DNA from: Cymbomonas tetramitiformis
Taxonomy: Eukaryota; Chlorophyta; Pyramimonadophyceae; Pyramimonadales; Pyramimonadaceae
Direction of reading: 5' to 3'
NCBI GenBank assembly: GCA_001247695.2
Contig: LGRX02028884.1
Location: 1 to 27,097, forward strand
Length of the DNA: 27,097 nt
Shown: positions 1 through 11,800 of the stretch, in pieces
Layout: each line of letters starts with the position of its first letter
Numbering within the stretch: position 1 is the stretch's first letter
Made by a program: the position numbers and the translations under genes
Notes under the pieces: generated by a model
Told to the model about the DNA's origin: nothing
The model's input: only the letters and a program-made list of their open reading frames with translations
Database searches by the model: none

Positions 1-628
1 GACACACGGCCGTACGGGGCACCCGGCGATGAACCAACGACATTCCGGTCACTCATGATCATTTTGGAAGCATTTCATAAGCATATAACAAACTATAACG
101 CAAACCACTCCGAACTTGCTATCTGTTTCGCACTATCACGGGTTAGTCGGGTACATACGTAAGGAAACCCTATCCAATTCAAGCGACACACGGCCGTACG
201 GGGCACCCGGCGATGAACCAACGACATTCCGGTCATTCATGATCATTTTGGAAGCATTTCATAAGCATATAACAAACTATAACTCAAACCACTCCGAACT
301 TGCTATCTGTTTCGCACTATCACGGGTTAGTCGGGTACATACGTAAGGAAACCCTATCCAATTCAAGCGACTCACGGCCGTACGGGGCACCCGGCGATGA
401 ACCAACGACATTCCGGTCACTCATGATCATTTTGGAAGCATTTCATAAGCATATAACAAACTATAACTCAAACCACTCCGAACTTGCTATCTGTTTCGCA
501 CGATCACGGGTTAGTCGGGTACATACGTAAGGAAACCCTATCCAATTCAAGCGACACACGGCCGTACGGGGCACCCGGCGATGAACCAACGACATTCCGG
601 TCACTCATGATCATTTTGGAAGCATTTC
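1..628. repeat. 184-bp tandem satellite, about 3.4 copies
   Basis: Copies begin at 1, 185, 369 and 553, exactly 184 bases apart, and differ by only a few substitutions. The last copy breaks off near 628, where an A-rich tract (about 629-658) starts. The array is open at the left edge of the window, so its true length is unknown. The short open frames inside it recur once per unit and are not genes. Confidence 0.97.
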
Positions 629-753
629 AAACCAAAAACAAAAAAAAATAAAAAAAATTGGAAGGAGTGGCGTCTTCCAATTTCGAGCGATCGTCGTTCA
701 CAGTCCTCCAGCAAACGAACCTCGTCGCTTTCTTTGTTTCGTAAGTTCCCAAC

Positions 754-1502
754 ATGACCAGACGAGCTCAGCCCGCAAGACAACGCACACAGAACCCCAA
801 ATCACCACCCTCCGCCCCCACTCCCTCGACACCGACCGACCCGTCGCCAAACCAGCTTGGTCGAGGCGACCGGGTCAAACACGGCGATGCAGCAGATGAT
901 GCAGCAGATGATGCAGCAGATGCAGAGCATGCAGCAGCAAATTCTGCTATTTGCAGGGGCTGCCGGGGCAGGGGGTCCAGCCAAACCTGCAGAGGCTGCG
1001 CAGGCCGCGAATACAGAGCGGTTGGTGATGGACCCGGGCGCCCAAGTTTTAAATGATATGAAGGAAGACGCCCGGGAGGTAATCGACGACTGGCAGGAAA
1101 AAGGCCTGCTACCCCCTGGGACGGTCGCCGTCATCGGGGTGGCCAACCACAACAAAATCTCGAAGCATATCCAATCCCGCCACCCGCAGGTGCCCTTGCG
1201 CATGGTGAAAACATACATAACCAACCGGTTATCGTATTTGAAAAATAACTCGGAACAAGGGCCCGGTCGCTGGAAGTGGAAAGTCACCCAGTTTTCACAT
1301 CCGGTACAAGGGTCCAGCGGCCGGGTACAAGGTATACGGGCACAGGGATGCGCCGACCCCGGAGGAGACAGAGGCGTGCCTGCAGGTGGCTCTGGCAATT
1401 GCTGCTGGCAAGCCACTCATCACTGAAGGGACGCACTTTGAGATCTTCACAGCGCTTGGTGCCAAAGCCCCTGAAGCCCCTGAAAAGAAACCGGAAGTAA
1501 AG
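754..1502 (+). pseudogene. Unrecognised protein exon, split over three frames
   Basis: I do not recognise this protein. Coding texture runs through three frames in succession. From an ATG at 754 there is a Pro/Ser/Thr-rich stretch typical of a disordered N terminus. From about 880 to 1300 the frame shifts to a Met/Gln run (MQQMMQQMMQQMQSMQQQ), an Ala/Gly linker and a folded-looking segment with VIDDWQEKGLLPPGTVAVIG and a basic HPQVPLRMVKTYITNRLSYL stretch that could bind DNA. From about 1305 a third frame reads YKVYGHRDAPTPEETEACLQ and ends in a Glu/Lys/Pro tail at a good splice donor (AAG|GTAATT at 1503). Two frame changes inside one exon suggest a decayed copy or sequence indels. A short duplicated GGTACAAGG sits at the second break. 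It lies head-to-head with the MULE gene and may be a mobile-element accessory gene, but that is a guess. Confidence 0.5.
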
Positions 1503-2095
1503 GTAATTTTTGTGCTCTTCCGCCTGTGAGCGCCGGTGTCCACTCGTTGTCCAACGCACGGTGTCCAAGCTCGCGGTTATGTGAACGGTAGCACTTCACT
1601 TTTGTCGCATGATCTATTATTTTTGTCGCACCATGCGACACGGCAATTATATTCTGGGACGACAAAAGGGAGTAGGGGACTCATTATTGTCACAGTGCGA
1701 CAAACAGGGAGTAGGGGACTCGTTATTGTCGCAGCGACACAAAGAAGACTGATATTTACGGACAGAATATTTACGGAAATTATACAGCAGATTCGGGTGT
1801 GGGGAAATTATACCCAAGTTTACGGAACGATGCACACAGGCTGGCAATAATTAGTTTTAAGAAACACGTGTTCACTATTGGGCAAGCCTGGAAGGACAGA
1901 CGCGGGACCACAAGCACAGATTTTTAGGAATCACACGTTATGAATCAGACGCGGGACCACAAAATGCAAAATACAGTAATGACAAAAAAGTTACTGCTAT
2001 TATTTATGCACAGCGGTGCAAAAGTATCAGCTCAGGAAAGAGGTTCCAGCTATGGTCCTATCAAGCTATCGAGCTTGCACTGGCAGGTGTTGCTC
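1503..2095. other. Spacer or intron with GTCGCA-rich repeats
   Basis: This stretch follows the splice donor at 1503. No convincing exon is visible. TTTTGTCGCA and its complement recur in both orientations between about 1602 and 1740. A 31-32-base direct repeat built around GGGAGTAGGGGACTC occurs at 1661-1691 and 1699-1730 (38-base spacing). Similar GCGACAAA words reappear near 19.08-19.33 kb and 19.96-20.0 kb. Confidence 0.6.
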
Positions 2096-5014
2096 TCACT
2101 TTGCAGCTTCTGCTGCTATTTTCTGTCGCATAGTCCTCGGACGGTTGGCGGGGAAGGCATCCTCGTTCAAGGTAAAGATGTCAAGCCCATCCCGAAGGTG
2201 ATACCCAGCCAAGATGTGCGGGCAGCACTTGCAGTGCCAGAACCACTTGCAAGAGCAAGCATCCCCATCCAGTGGGCAAGAAGGATCGTCCACGTTGAAA
2301 GTGAGCTCGACGATGTCATCGGAGTACTTACGGATAATGTCGAGGCTTCGGAAGAAGTTGCGGGGATTTTCCCCGCGAACCAGTTGACGAAACTTGCTCA
2401 CACGTAGGTCACTGAGCAGTTTGCCGGACGGGGTCTTATTCATGTAGATGAAGTCGATGCCGTGGATGCGGGTGGGGTACAAATAGACGTTGGAATTGTC
2501 AGCATCAGCGCTGACTAGCTCGCATGCCATATTCAGGAAGGGGATGGGATAGTTCCCGGAAAGGCCGTGAGATAAGGTCTCCTTGTTCTTGAAGGCACGG
2601 GAATTCAGTAACGCCGGAACCGATTGTGTGAGAGTTTGGTAGTGGGTGGCATTTATAGGAACTAGTCGGCGGTCCTCACGATGCCCACGTTCATCGGACT
2701 GCATGGTGGCCTAGCTTAATCCCGGGAACGGTGCTAGCTCCCCGAAAGAACATGATGTGCTCCCCGTGCGTAAAGTTGCGTACGGCCACTATGAACTCCG
2801 TGAGGCCTAGCAGTTCCCATTCCCGTTTAGCAACGTCGGCGATAACCTTACGCATCTCGAGAGTGAGAGCACCCTAAAAAATCAGTCGATCGTCAATGAT
2901 CTGATCCCATAAGTCCTCGGGGACATGCCTGCGCGCAGAAATCAATCACCTTAGTGACAGAATTGCAATAACTAGCAGCCATGTAGCACTGACAGGAACA
3001 TATAGTACACAACAGCAATAAAACTTACACTTCGACATGCTAAAACAAACAAATATTCACAGAAGCTATCAAAAGTGTGTAACCAACAGGACTTACCACC
3101 GGTCTCGACGCGCCCCATTCCGGAGCTAACGCCGGCCGTCCATGGCGGGGATGGAACACAGGGGCGCGGTCCCACGGCCGGACCGGCGGAGTTGCGCCCC
3201 ATTAGAGTGTGTTCGCCCGGGTTTTAGATCCATGGTTACACACACAACACGGCAGATAGACAACATATTAACAGGAGCATGAGAGCGGGAACTTACTGAT
3301 GGACTTTTTCGATGTATTTTCGTCGAACGTGTTCGACATCTTTCAGGGACACCAGGCTCTCAAGACTGCCAGGATTGTCGATATTGTTGGCGGCGGCAGT
3401 CAGAGACCGCATGTTGTCGTCACACACGATGGAGATCGGTAGGTCGATGGCAAAGGCGATCTTTGCATACTTCATGAGAGCTCGAAGGCCAACCTCGTAG
3501 GAAAAAGTAGATTCGCTCTTGGCGATGACATACATGTAAAGATAGAAAGACTGCCGCGGGCAGTTGCGGGTGTCGTCCATCGTTTTCCACAAGTGAGGCT
3601 TCTCGAAAGTGACACCGTCGGTGCCCATATCAATAAGTACGTAGTCGGATTGTGTCTTTCCAAATGAAGCATCGGCTTTGACGGTGAAAACGTTTTGAGG
3701 AGCATGGCTGGCGTATTCTCGTCGAATATTTTCTCCCAAAACCAGATTGGTCATGGCGATTGCGGGTCCAAACTGGTCACTCCTGACAGAACGTGCAAAC
3801 GAACAAAGGGAAGTCAGTAACATAATAAAACAGTCAGGCTAACGTAAACAGGCTGACAAGTAGGCAGGGCATTCACTAAAATGTATACAGCGGATAAACC
3901 TCCGGAGCCATGGGGTACAAGCCCATGGTCGTAAGGCGCGGAAAAGTCGCCTTCCAACCGATCAACGGAACTGAACGAAGGTTGAATGACTGATCCTTAC
4001 TTTTTAATCCGTGTGTACACACAAAGTGGCAGAAGGGGGGAAACCGTCAACTTTCATAGGAGACGATGAACGAGGCGTGACGCTCTTGGTGAGATGCCCA
4101 TTGGGAGAAGGAATCAAAGTTGTCGGGCATGGAATGGCTGCGAACATATTCAGTGAGCTGGGCAACGGTGTCAATGGCTTGGCTATCGGCGGCTTTCATT
4201 CGGGTAACGTAGTTTTGTACTTGCTTGAGAGTCGGCAGCTCAGCCTTCATTTTGTCAGTCCCATCCCAGAACTTTTTCACGACAGCATCGAGGACGAGTG
4301 CGGGCTTTCCACGGTGGAGGGCAGCAATATCGTCCAAGGTAGATCGAAAACGTGCAGGGATGCCAACCTCTGGCACGCTGGAAAGTGAAGTGCAGTGGGG
4401 GTAACCGTTTTGGAAAACATCCCATAAACCGGTTTGGGGGTCCAAGACATATTTCTCGGCATACGGGCAAGCAAGGCCGTCGGCGGTGGCGTGGGTGTTG
4501 CAGCCGTACGTGCGAGAATATTTGGACTGGGTGATACGCCTCAACCGGATCCCGGATTCCTCCCCTTGCTTCCGGTGTTCTTGGAAGGAAGACAGAGGGA
4601 CCCGCCCGGCCAAACGGATCCACGGTGAACGGTGAGATGTAGCCTGCAAAACACGAGCAAACTGTCAGCATCAAAGAAAAACTAACACGGAAACATGCAC
4701 AGCAAGTCCGGTCAGTCCTGGCGAAAGGCAGGACAGGAACAATTTGGCAGGACAAGACCAATTTGGCAGAACAGGGAAAACGCATTACCTGGTTCGTGGA
4801 AGCCGGAGCGGGAGGGGCTGGAAGGACGGTCTCCATGCCCGTGCTTTTCGCCTTCTTAGGCACCGGGCTTTTCGAAGGAGAGTGGACGGGCTGACTGGCA
4901 AGCAGAGGGCTGTGCGGAGGCGAGTACGCAGGCAGGTTGCCCGCCGACTGCAACGGTCTGCGGGCAGGCGAAACATTTTGCTGGCCAGAGGAAGGTTGGA
5001 AATTCCCTACGTTT
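2096..5014 (-). CDS. MULE-type transposase with SWIM zinc finger, multi-exon, probably degraded
   Basis: This looks like a Mutator-like element transposase, which cuts and pastes its own element in the nucleus. Exons in transcript order: 4789-5014 (Ser/Pro-rich, clear donor GTAATG); about 4047-4643 (ends in the helical region that precedes the MULE catalytic domain, LPTLKQVQNYVTRMK); 3297-3782 (catalytic-type domain with FTVKADASFGK and ISIVCDDN as likely acidic positions, donor CA|GTAAGT); and about 2096-2870 (C-terminal part). The last block carries CSCKWFWHCKCCPHILAGYH, a CxC...CxH SWIM zinc finger. The 4643 acceptor and 4788 donor keep phase 0. The join between the second and third exons does not resolve: no phase-2 donor is present near 4050. 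Around 2700-2870 a well-formed upstream frame (VIADVAKREWELLGLTEF) runs into a stop one frame away from the SWIM frame. The copy is therefore probably inactive. An N-terminal exon beyond 5014 is expected, since an acceptor precedes the first exon listed. Confidence 0.75.
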
Positions 5015-5377
5015 CTAGACGGGTTCAATACACGTGTTGAACACGTATTGGAGGCATATTGGAGGCATATTGAAGACGGTATGCTAATATCTGGATATTC
5101 CAATACACGTGTAACATATTGGCCAAACTATTGAACCGCGATCAGCCTGGACACAGCGAAAATGAGTATGCTAGCATGGGCACCCAAATGGTGCCAGACT
5201 CACCCACTAGCACTTGGTATCATCTAAGGAAGGGTCTAGCGTTATGGGGACAAGTTTTCACGGCATTTGGACGCGTATCGCAGAAGTCGGTTCTGGGGGG
5301 CTTTTTGAATTGGGGCCCCGATGTATTGAAATAAGGCAAAACGATTGGAGGGGTGTTCAATATGTCTGCAACCGCCT
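5015..5377. other. Non-coding spacer upstream of the MULE exons
   Basis: This holds short palindromic words such as ACACGTGT and repeats of the form CAATACACGTG/CATATTGGAGG near 5025-5115. They resemble the words that fill the Tnp2 introns further right. No coding region is supported. Confidence 0.55.
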
Positions 5378-5672
5378 GCAACACACGTACTGAACATGTG
5401 TTGAACACATGTTGAAACATTCACGCATAAGGAATCGTTCAATACATGTGCAATATGTCTACAATCAGATGAATCATTCAACACGTTTGCAATATATGTG
5501 TTGAACACATATTGAAACATTCCCTCATGCAGAATATCTTTAGTACATGTGCAATATGTCTACAATCAGATGAATCATTCAACACGTTTGCAATATATGT
5601 GTTGAACACATATTGAAACATTCCCTCATGCAGAATATCTTTAGTACATGTGCAATATGTCTACAATCAGAG
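5378..5672. repeat. 101-bp tandem repeat, about 2.5-3 copies
   Basis: The word ACATGTGCAATATGTCTACA ends its GTCT at 5460, 5561 and 5662, a period of exactly 101. The two right-hand copies are nearly identical, and the leftmost is degenerate from about 5378. The unit is built from CAATATGT/ACATATTG-type words, the same vocabulary as the introns of the neighbouring Tnp2 gene. The array ends about 140 bases downstream of that gene's stop codon. Confidence 0.9.
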
Positions 5673-5809
5673 TGAATTATGCAACACATGACTGCATGGG
5701 GTAAAGGGGTAAGACCCCCCTGCTGCTCACATATTGCATAATACTTACAATATGTCCGCAATACGTATCTGGTATATTACAGGTATATCAAATGTGTACA
5801 GAGGCACTA

Positions 5810-8800
5810 CTATGCGTCATCACACTTTCTGCAGTACCACATTCCAGTGGGGATGTAGGTGAGCCCTGCGCATCGCACGTGCATAGCCTCTTTGCAGCCT
5901 GCCCTCTCACACAGAAGGAGCTCGCCACCGACTCTACACTTCCCGCATGTGCCAAAGTGGCCATCACTACCTACGGGCCTATCAACGAGTGCAAGTTTCT
6001 CCATATTGCGGTCGCTCGTATCAAGTATCGCCGCTGAATCCATGCAGGGGTGTTTGACTATCACTACTTGCGCTTGGACTTGATTGGCCAGTAGGTAGGG
6101 CTCTCGGTTGTCCATAGTGTACTTGGAGGTGTCCCATGGGTTGAAGGTGTAGTAAGCCTTGGACACCTTGTCCACGCCGAGGATGGAGTTCTTCAGCTTG
6201 AAGCTTGCGATCTGAGCTTCCGTGGGCACGGGTAGCCAATCACACTTTAAAAAAGTGTAGAGCACACCGCCAATGCTAACCCGCAGAATGGCGTTGATGA
6301 TACCATACCTGCGCACGAAATGTTCAATGTTTTTGTAATATACGTACAACATACCCTCAATATGTTGGGGACGTATTGCATATATGTTGCAGAGATATAC
6401 GAAAAGGCAAAGAAGCATGCAAACTGGTGGTTGAGGTCGTACCTGTCCTCCCACTCGTCATCGGCATCGGCATCATTCTTGGGGAAGGATGCGCGGACGA
6501 AACACTGGGTTGTCACTTTCCCTTTGTCCCCGTCTCTAGTGCGATAGAAGACACCGCCGATGTTCACCTTGTTGTACTTGGAACACATGGGTTCGGGACC
6601 CATCATGAGCGACTTCTCGTAAGCCGTGTATTGACGACCAAGCCATCCTTCAGGGTCCTCCAATGGACCGAACGCGATCGCGGGCACGCCACCCACCTCT
6701 TGTCGGTACCGCAGTGCTTGTTTAGAGCGCGCGGCATTCTCCCTGTGATGACAACATATTCTTAGTATACTTACAATATATGATAAACATACAGAAACAA
6801 GTTGACAATATGTTGCAGGTATACTACAGATAGTACATGCGTGCGAGCTTGCAGGTTGCACCTCCGCCGGAACAGGTCGTACTCAGCATGTTGTTGAAAA
6901 AGCTTTCGGTAAGCGGGAATACTCGCTCGCATCCAGCGGGTCAGTTGGTCAATCTCCAAGGACGTTAGCTCCAATGGCTTGCCCTTCTCCCCGAAGGTAG
7001 TGACCACGATGCCGGGAGCGGGGCCCGCCATCAAAGCCCGCGGGACACGGCCGGCAGTAGCTCTTTCTCGGTTCAAAAGCATGGTCAGGATGCCTCGTAG
7101 GGAGCGCAAGGTTTTCAACCTTAGATAGCCGTTCATGATGCTTGCCACGGGGAACGCATTGTTCTTCACCCACCTAGCTAGCTTGCCATTCATGGACTCG
7201 AAGGCATACATCCACCATTCACGCACAGGTCCGAATCGCAGGAGCAGATCGGCCCAGTGCCAGATTTTATGGGTGTTGATTGCAAGCCACTGTGGAGGAC
7301 CATTCGCTTCCAAGTCCTCAAAGAAAAGTCTGGTCTGCTCTCTCAAATACTCCATATCCTGCACGTACGAATCAATACGTTTGTAACATATATTCAACAT
7401 ACCTGTGACATGTGGAACTCATATCACACCAACATTGAATACGTACCCGAGGTTCTATGGAATGCGCAGTGCATTCCCGTATGATGATAGTCAGTTTGGA
7501 CACAATGTCCTGCAGCGCATTGTCGACTTCACCATCATCGCGAGGCCAAGAGGACAATACCGCCAACAACTTGGACTCGAAAGCCTTCAAAGCCGCATGC
7601 GCCTTGAGGTGCTTTGCGTATTTTGCGCCGTTGGAGGCGGTTGAGGTGCGCAACAAATGCTTATGCCCATCGCCCCACCGGGTGACTCCCCGCAACTCCT
7701 TCAAGAAGGCGAGTGCTGTTTCCCGAGAACGTAAGGTGGTCGAAGCCTTCGGACGCGGTGGGATCCCCCATGGACCGTTTGTCATTTTGTACACCTCATG
7801 CGGTTCCCCTGTCCGTGTTGCCGTATACCGTCAACACGTGTATGACATATTGAACACAATTACAGAAATGTTGCACTAATACAAAACTCACCTTTCGAAT
7901 TCTGCACCCACTCCGTTTGCCCCCATTCTGGGTGCAGGCCCTCCTCCTCGGCAAAGTTGCGCGCGGCCTCGTTGAAATCCAGCCCAAGCAGCGTTGTTGC
8001 AAGCCTGTTTCCCAAGTTCATGATTTCGTGCATAGGATCATAGAGCCAATCCAACGCCAAGTTAAAGTACGACAACCTTGCGAATGCGGCGGGCAACTTG
8101 AATCCGGTGGCCGAGAAACGTTCCGCCATGTCCGCTTTCGACCAACCTGATTTGGAAAGTGCCTCGTGTATTTCGCCCATTCGCTTGACAAACTCATGCG
8201 TGTAGTTCTCCGGCGGCCCTGCATGGCACGTGCACAAGTAATACAACATATCTGTGGTATGTTGCAGGCATGTTGATGCATGTTGCAAACATGCTGCAAA
8301 CAATCAAACTGGGTGGCATAGCGATGAGAGCGTACCAGGAGGATGTTGCTTGAAGAATGCGTAGAAGATTCTTCCCAGCGCTGGACTGTGATATCCTTTC
8401 GTACGGCACAACATGCAACACTTGTAGGCGTTTACATCCATTCGCTTCCCGGCATCGACCAAGCCTTTGTAATCCATGATCACCCCGAGTAGCATGCACC
8501 GTACACGAACATACTCCTCGGAAAAGGCGTCCCAAACTCCGCAGCCCGTCTCCCACAACTCCTCCAACTCGTCGACCAGCTTGTCGTACAAAAGAGTCGT
8601 ATCGGCGGGATGGATGCCATTAAGAATACCGTAGACCTCAAGGTACTCGTACTTGGAGCGTATCTCCGGCGGCAAGTTCAAGATTTGGAAATACATGGGA
8701 AACACGCCCGCCTTGTTTTTCCATACGGAAGCCCCATCCGCGCAGAACAGGATGATTATATTCCGCAACTCCTGGAAAAACTCTGGGTACCGCGCCTTCT

Positions 8801-11800
8801 TCTCTTTCCACGCATCTCCGTCTGCACACTCCGGACAAAATACAACTCACCGCGGTATACATACAACTGTATGTGTACATCTGCAATATGTCAAAGACAT
8901 ACGTTAAGTGTATTGCAGATATGCCCTTTGCAGATCCTATCACAAGCATTGGGATCATAGACGCGTGCTGGGCTCTTACCCCAAATTGTGTCTTTGCGTC
9001 CACTTTCAGGAGACGTATGACGGCCATGCGCCCGCATGAGCTCAGCAACTTCAGGTGAATGGAATAGCCTCCGGAAAATTTCCTTCAAGGGCCACCAAAG
9101 GAATTGCAATCGCGCCTTCTTCGGAGTGCCATCCTCCGGAGTGCCATCCTCCTCCGCCGCTCCAAAGCTTTGCCACCGGCATTCTTTACAGTGTGGACAA
9201 TGATCCGCGTTCTCCAACTCCTTCTCGTACAAACAACATCCATTGACGCACATGTCCACTCGTTGGTACGGCGTACTAAAAGCGTCGAAAGTACCCATAT
9301 AGCTTTAGCGAACGTCAAGGGGAAATGGGTTTCGCGAAGCTCATCAAAGTTGTGAAGTAGGATCTCACACAACGAGGAAAACGATTTTTGGGTCAAGTTT
9401 TCCTCCAAGTTCCATTCCAGAAGATCCGCGAGGAGCTTAGTTGATCGCCGCACGTTGTGGTCCTGCGTACACATCGCAATTTCAGTGGTTGTCAATACAT
9501 ATGCAATATACTGCAATACATTGTCAATATGTAGGAGATATGCATACTACATATTGCACGTGCAGTTCACTGCACGATATTTGGCATAATAACGCGTTCT
9601 TACCGTCTCCCCTCCGAAAAGCTCCTTTGCAGCATTCACAATACTTTCCAATTGTGTAGCAATCGCTGCTTTAACGGAGTGGACGGCATCTCCGTCGTCT
9701 TCTTCATCGAACCCCAAATCCTCCCCACCGCCATCCTTGGTCTCACCATCGGCATCCTCGGTCTTAGGCGCATCGCCATCCTCGTCGTCGGGAACTCCGG
9801 CCTCGCCGCCTTGACTCGACACATCCTTGGCTTCCACGTCCTGTTGTGCGTGTACCACCTCGTCTTGTGCGCTTGTCCTCCCGGCTTCCTCAGCATGTTC
9901 GCCCTCCTTGTCATCCATCGTGACGTCCACATCCGTATGTCTGTAGGAGAGTTGCAATGCACCTTCAATACGTTGTCAACATATTGCGAATGTGTTGTCA
10001 CGCAAGCTTGCCCAATCATTCATGGGAGAGAAAGGGCGGAGAGTACCTTAAGGTTTCGCCGCGGTTGCCACAAACTACAGCATCGATTTCTTCAGGGTCC
10101 GGTGCGGGTGGCTGGATCTGCCCGTGGAGTTTCCGATGTCGTGTGCGGGTGGCCTTGCTCAACACCTTTAGTACAACTCCGCCGTAGCACATGGCACAAT
10201 CACATATAAACCGCCCTCGCTCCAATGTTACCGAGCCCACATTTCGACGATGCATTGCATGGAGCGAGAGCCAAGGATCGGCTTCGCCCGCCGTGTTCTT
10301 CACCTCACCCATCTCCGTGTCATTCGCCTCAGCTAGCTCTTCCACCGGAGATCTGCTTCGCCCACCGCAGTATATCTCCCATACATATTCAATATACCGG
10401 CAACGGTTTCTGATATATTGCAACATATTATATCATGAAAAATCAGTATGCAAGTTGAGGTGCCTAAATATTCGTACATACCTCATGGGCTCTACTTCCA
10501 TCTCGGCAGCCATGGCATCCGTGGTAACTGCAATTAAAGACCAAACTCCAACCGCACGGATCAAATCTGGCCAATCATTTATTGTCGAAACGCTCCTCCA
10601 ATGTCGCCCAAGGCACCGAACCTCCCGCACATTGTCTCGTGTAGGATTATCGAGTTGAGAGTCGTCGGGCAGCAGCGAGCCGTATGTAGTCGCCTCGAAG
10701 TTGCCATCGTGTACTAGGTAGACAACAGTTTCCATACGGATATCGGTGTCAAAATTGCTTGATGAGCTTCGAAGAAGTCGTAGGCTTCTTCCGCATTCGA
10801 TGGTAGGTTGTCTCCCTCGGGGGTAACGTCAAGTGGAAATTGGTGAGGACTACGTTCCGCGTCAACAGTGACTACATCAATGAATCCAAGAATCCCGAAA
10901 TAGTACCTGCCGTCGTCTAAACCAGCTGAATTTGCCGCCTCGTGCGCCTCGGGGGGCGCCTCGCCCGCATCTCTGCACAATATCGTCCCAACATGTTTCC
11001 AACATCCCATCAACATGCTGCAACCATCACGATAGCGTGCTGCAGCATAGTTACGGCGAAAGCAAGTAGGCAAGGAAACATGATGAGATGTATCACCTGG
11101 AAAAGCTCTTCGATATGGACGATGAACTAGTCGACATTGAGGATGCCCGCAAGTCAGGCATGCTACTTCCAATGGTCCCATCTAAAGCATGCCCCTCGTG
11201 CGCCTCGTACGCCTCGGGGGGCGCCTCGCCCGCATCTCTGCACAATATCGTCCCAACATGTGTTCAACATTCCATCAACATGCTGCAACCATCACGATAG
11301 CGTGCTGCAGCACTATTGCAGCGAGCCACGTGAGGAATGGTGGGAGGGAAACCATGCCCCACGAGAGTCCCTTACCTTGCACTCCCGCCGGCTAGTGGAG
11401 GGCTCGTGGGTGCCTCAGCATTGGGCGGCGGGGGGGACTCCTTGCTTTGGGCCTCGTGCGCCTCGGGGGGCGCCTCGCCCGCATCTCTGCACAATATCGT
11501 CCCAACATGTGTTCAACATCCCATCAACATGCTGCAACCATCACGATAGCGTACTGCAGCACTATTGCAGCGAGCCACGTGATGAATGGTGGGAGGGAAA
11601 TCATGCCCCACGAGAGTCCCTTACCTTGCACTCCCGCCGGCTAGTGGAGGGCTCGTGGGTGCCTCAGCATTGGGCGGCGGGGGGGACTCCTTGCTTTGGG
11701 CCTCGTGCGCCTCGGGGGGCGCCTCGCCCGCATCTCTGCACAATATCGTCCCAACATGTGTTCAACATCCCATCAACATGCTGCAACCATCACGATAGCG

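Noticed and set aside
802..1416. 204-codon minus-strand frame opposite gene A
   Set aside because: It has a cysteine/isoleucine run that simply mirrors the Met/Gln codons of the + strand. The + strand has the better composition and a splice donor.
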